A stretch of DNA of 64,000 nt from positions 1-64,000 of the forward strand of contig NZ_JABWTK010000003.1 in NCBI RefSeq assembly GCF_020071995.1. Direction: 5' to 3'. The notes below the pieces were generated by a model. The model made no database searches. It saw nothing but the letters and a program-made list of their open reading frames with translations, and was not told the origin of the DNA. Each line of letters begins with the position of its first letter. The stretch's first letter is position 1. Below, piece by piece: positions 62,192 to 64,000 of this stretch. Source of the DNA: Planococcus chinensis (GTDB taxonomy: Bacteria > Bacillota > Bacilli > Bacillales_A > Planococcaceae). Both the position numbers and the translations under genes were made by a program.

Positions 62192-63064
62192 ATGGCTTTA
62201 AAGGAAACAAAAAAAGCAGGAAGCTTTAAGAATTTTGATGACGCTGCTGAACACATTCTTCAAATGCTAAGCAAACAATTAAAGATCAACACCTTATTCA
62301 TTGCCAAAAATGATGGACAGACAAATGAAATTGTCAAAGCGTTGAATGTTAAAGAGGAATTAGTGACTGCGGGAAACGCGTCTCCTTTGAGCCAAACTTT
62401 TTGCAGTTTGAGCATCAACCACGGAAAAGAGCCCTTGATTATCGAAGATATTTCCCGCGAAGATCAATCGAATCAATTGGAAATCGCCTCCCGCTTTGGC
62501 AACGGTTCGTTTATTGGCATCCCGATTCTTTACGAATCCGGAGAAGTGTACGGCACGATTTGCGGCATTGACCAAGTGCCTTTTGACTTTACAGAAGAAC
62601 ATAGTCAAGCATTGGCGACGATGTCGTCGCTGCTGACGTATGTGCTGGAACTTGCCAAAGCAAATGAGCAAATTGAATCCCTCTCCTCTCCACTTGTACC
62701 GGTCACCCGTGGAGTTGCCATTCTTCCCGTCATCGGTGAAGTGACAGCAGGGCGGGCACAGACCATTATCAATCATGTGCTGGAAAAGTGCGGAGATGCC
62801 GAACTGGATTATTTGATCGTCGACGTATCCGGTGTTTCTCAAATCAATTCGGTAGTAGGCGAATACTTATTAAAGCTTGTCAGTATCCTGAAAATGGTTG
62901 GGGTCACACCGGTGGTCACTGGAATTCAGCCTTTTATGGCTTTAAAAGTTCCACATTTTGCAAAAGCCTTACAAGGCGTCATGATTCAAGCAAATCTTGA
63001 AATGGCGTTAAAAGAACTTGGATTTGTGCTAATAAAAGAATGCCAGGAAAAATCGAGCCGATGA
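62192..63064 (+). CDS. GAF-STAS protein (RsbR-like paralogue)
   Basis: A 290-aa signalling protein: an N-terminal GAF domain (about 15-155, LFIAKNDGQTNEIV and FIGIPILYESGEVYGTICGID) and a C-terminal STAS domain (about 172-285, VIGEVTAGRAQTIINHVLEKCG and IVDVSGVSQINSVVGEYLLKLVS). RsbR-like stressosome proteins have a STAS phosphosite Thr in V-D-T; here the place reads I-N-S, so a Ser could serve. No kinase (RsbT) or RsbS is adjacent. ATG 62192 with GGGGAGG eight bases upstream. Confidence 0.85.
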   Translation: MALKETKKAGSFKNFDDAAEHILQMLSKQLKINTLFIAKNDGQTNEIVKALNVKEELVTAGNASPLSQTFCSLSINHGKEPLIIEDISREDQSNQLEIASRFGNGSFIGIPILYESGEVYGTICGIDQVPFDFTEEHSQALATMSSLLTYVLELAKANEQIESLSSPLVPVTRGVAILPVIGEVTAGRAQTIINHVLEKCGDAELDYLIVDVSGVSQINSVVGEYLLKLVSILKMVGVTPVVTGIQPFMALKVPHFAKALQGVMIQANLEMALKELGFVLIKECQEKSSR

Positions 63065-63084
63065 GAAATCCGGCTCGATTTTTA
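63050..63084. terminator. Bidirectional terminator
   Basis: Stem AAATCGAGCCG / CGGCTCGATTT followed by T-run, between converging genes; overlaps both gene ends. Confidence 0.88.
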
Positions 63085-63582
63085 GCTTTCTTTATCAAAA
63101 AATACATGCTTAAGCTCCCACGAATCGCCAATCTCCAACAAACCAAATGAATATTGAGGCTGTTTTCGCTTATCTGTAGGGGAACCGGGATTGAAAAGTG
63201 TAATGCCGTCCATTTTCCGCTTCACCGGGATATGGGAATGGCCAAAAACAATGATATCGACTTCGTCTTCGGCAAAAGCTTCATAGGCGCGCTGTTCAGT
63301 GGTTTTTCGGCTGCCGTCGCCGTGGATGACGCCAATTTTCAAATCTCCGAAGGCAAAAATCTTTTTCTTTCCAAAACGGTCCGCTATTCCCCAAGGGTCG
63401 ACGTTTCCGGTCACGCCATCAGTTTCTGTATAAGCCGACAATTCGTAATATACATCAAGCGTCTGCCAATCGCCGGCATGAATGATGAAATCCGCGGATT
63501 GGCATTCCTCAACCAAACGCTGGGGGAGCTTTTTCGCCCGCACTGGAATATGGGTGTCCGACACAATCACAATTTTTTGCAT
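63082..63582 (-). CDS. Metallophosphoesterase (YfcE/MJ0936-like)
   Basis: A 166-aa phosphodiesterase of the calcineurin-like fold: IVIVSDTHIP (Asp and His), HAGDWQ, TGNVDP, IGVIHGDG and GHSHIP in order, all metal ligands present. Family size is 160-170 aa. ATG 63582 stands seven bases after GGAGG; a longer frame begins at 63603 before that RBS. Confidence 0.9.
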   Translation of the reverse strand: MQKIVIVSDTHIPVRAKKLPQRLVEECQSADFIIHAGDWQTLDVYYELSAYTETDGVTGNVDPWGIADRFGKKKIFAFGDLKIGVIHGDGSRKTTEQRAYEAFAEDEVDIIVFGHSHIPVKRKMDGITLFNPGSPTDKRKQPQYSFGLLEIGDSWELKHVFFDKES

Positions 63583-63738
63583 ATGCACGCCTCCATTCAT
63601 CAACTTTCTTCCACTTTAACAAAGTTTCGGGATGCCGTCCCGCTCCACTAAATTTGCTTTATAGCCGGAATGGTTATTCAACCGAAAAGCGGGGATAATA
63701 AATGAAAGCAAAAATCTGAGAAGAAGAGGAGGGAGAAC

Positions 63739-64000
63739 ATGGTTCAGGAACGCAAGATCTCTTGTTATATTGCCGCCAGTCTGGACGGCTATATCGCCAC
63801 AAAAGACGATTCGCTCGACTGGCTCTTTAAAGTGGAGATGGAAGGAGATGCCGGCTACGCCGAATACATGGAAACCATCGACACTGTAGTTATGGGACGG
63901 CGCACATACGATTGGGTCATGGAAATGGAAAAAGGGAAACCCCCGTATCCGGATAAAAAATGCTATGTGTTTTCAAATTCAAAAAGCGGCCAAGAAGGGC
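63739..64000 (+). CDS. Dihydrofolate reductase family protein (RibD C-terminal type), 5' part
   Basis: The first 87 codons of a gene running off the window: MVQERKISCYIAASLDGYIA, DDSLDWLF, TVVMGRRTYDWVM and YPDKKCYVFSN. These match the YwjB/YyaP-like DHFR-fold group, an NADPH-binding reductase. RBS GAGGAGGGAG stands before the ATG. Substrate unknown; the rest is not visible. Confidence 0.85.
   Translation, partial: MVQERKISCYIAASLDGYIATKDDSLDWLFKVEMEGDAGYAEYMETIDTVVMGRRTYDWVMEMEKGKPPYPDKKCYVFSNSKSGQEG

Noticed and set aside
61168-62192. Frames on the plus strand within the DUF3238 gene region
   Set aside because: They are antisense shadows of the 401-codon minus-strand gene, which has RBS and family resemblance.

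Overview
The window is a chromosomal segment of a low-to-moderate GC Firmicute of the order Bacillales. Gene content and protein wording resemble the Planococcaceae (Planococcus, Planomicrobium and relatives), but this is inferred from recall and not from a search. Support for Bacillales includes an rrn operon followed by a tRNA cluster, sigW-rsiW with a textbook sigma-W promoter, cdaA-cdaR-glmM, a glmS ribozyme before glmS, a preQ1-I riboswitch before queF, and strong AGGAGG ribosome binding sites. I see no prophage, transposase, CRISPR array or defence island. The window is mostly ordinary core and accessory chromosome, with interest concentrated in regulatory DNA and a few unusual gene arrangements.

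Layout. 1-2286: 3' part of 23S rRNA, 5S rRNA and seven tRNAs (Thr, Glu, Val, Tyr, Gln, Lys, Ala), closed by a terminator. 2285-5930: citA/citR divergent pair, an acetyltransferase and arginase. 6068-12969: cell-envelope block with sigW-rsiW, then cdaA-cdaR-glmM (c-di-AMP and glucosamine phosphate), then the glmS ribozyme and glmS. 13031-22248: a YozG/YoaS-like regulator and membrane protein pair, an NCS1 permease, small enzymes including a HAD-GNAT fusion, a DUF2157/GDYXXLXY pair and a membrane diguanylate cyclase. 22321-27224: oligopeptide ABC transporter oppABCD without oppF. 28152-31832: the 5-oxoprolinase operon pxpB-pxpC-pxpA plus an NRAMP-like transporter.

32085-39629: two drug-export-type ABC systems flanking an orphan amino-acid binding protein; the second is headed by a TetR regulator with two identical-format operators. 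40117-46353: lrgAB, AIM24, DUF2971 and SDR genes, then brnQ and a GntR regulator that share a palindrome. 46467-52773: a STAS-like protein, an rRNA methyltransferase, an Fsr-like MFS exporter, an acetyltransferase, a BmrA-like ABC exporter and a TipAS-type MerR regulator. 52785-53206: a repeat element between two copies of one hairpin. 53341-55192: two tandem endonuclease/exonuclease/phosphatase paralogues. 55304-56642: queF and a queuosine-precursor transporter under a preQ1-I riboswitch. 56726-64000: a CYP152 peroxygenase, an APH-like kinase, stress-type small proteins, a DUF3238 protein, a GAF-STAS protein, a phosphoesterase and the start of a DHFR-family gene that runs off the window.

Themes. 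Envelope stress and cell-wall precursor supply are clustered (sigW, cdaA, glmM, glmS). Several local regulator-plus-target modules have visible operators (TetR, GntR, MerR, XRE). Three scattered genes (46524, 56794, 61949) have sigma-B-like promoters at the right distance, which suggests a general-stress regulon. No single previously undescribed system is evident; the best leads are the shared GntR palindrome, the riboswitch leader of queF with its second RBS-masking hairpin, the MITE-like element, the tandem phosphatase pair, and the NRAMP-like transporter without metal-site residues in the 5-oxoprolinase operon.
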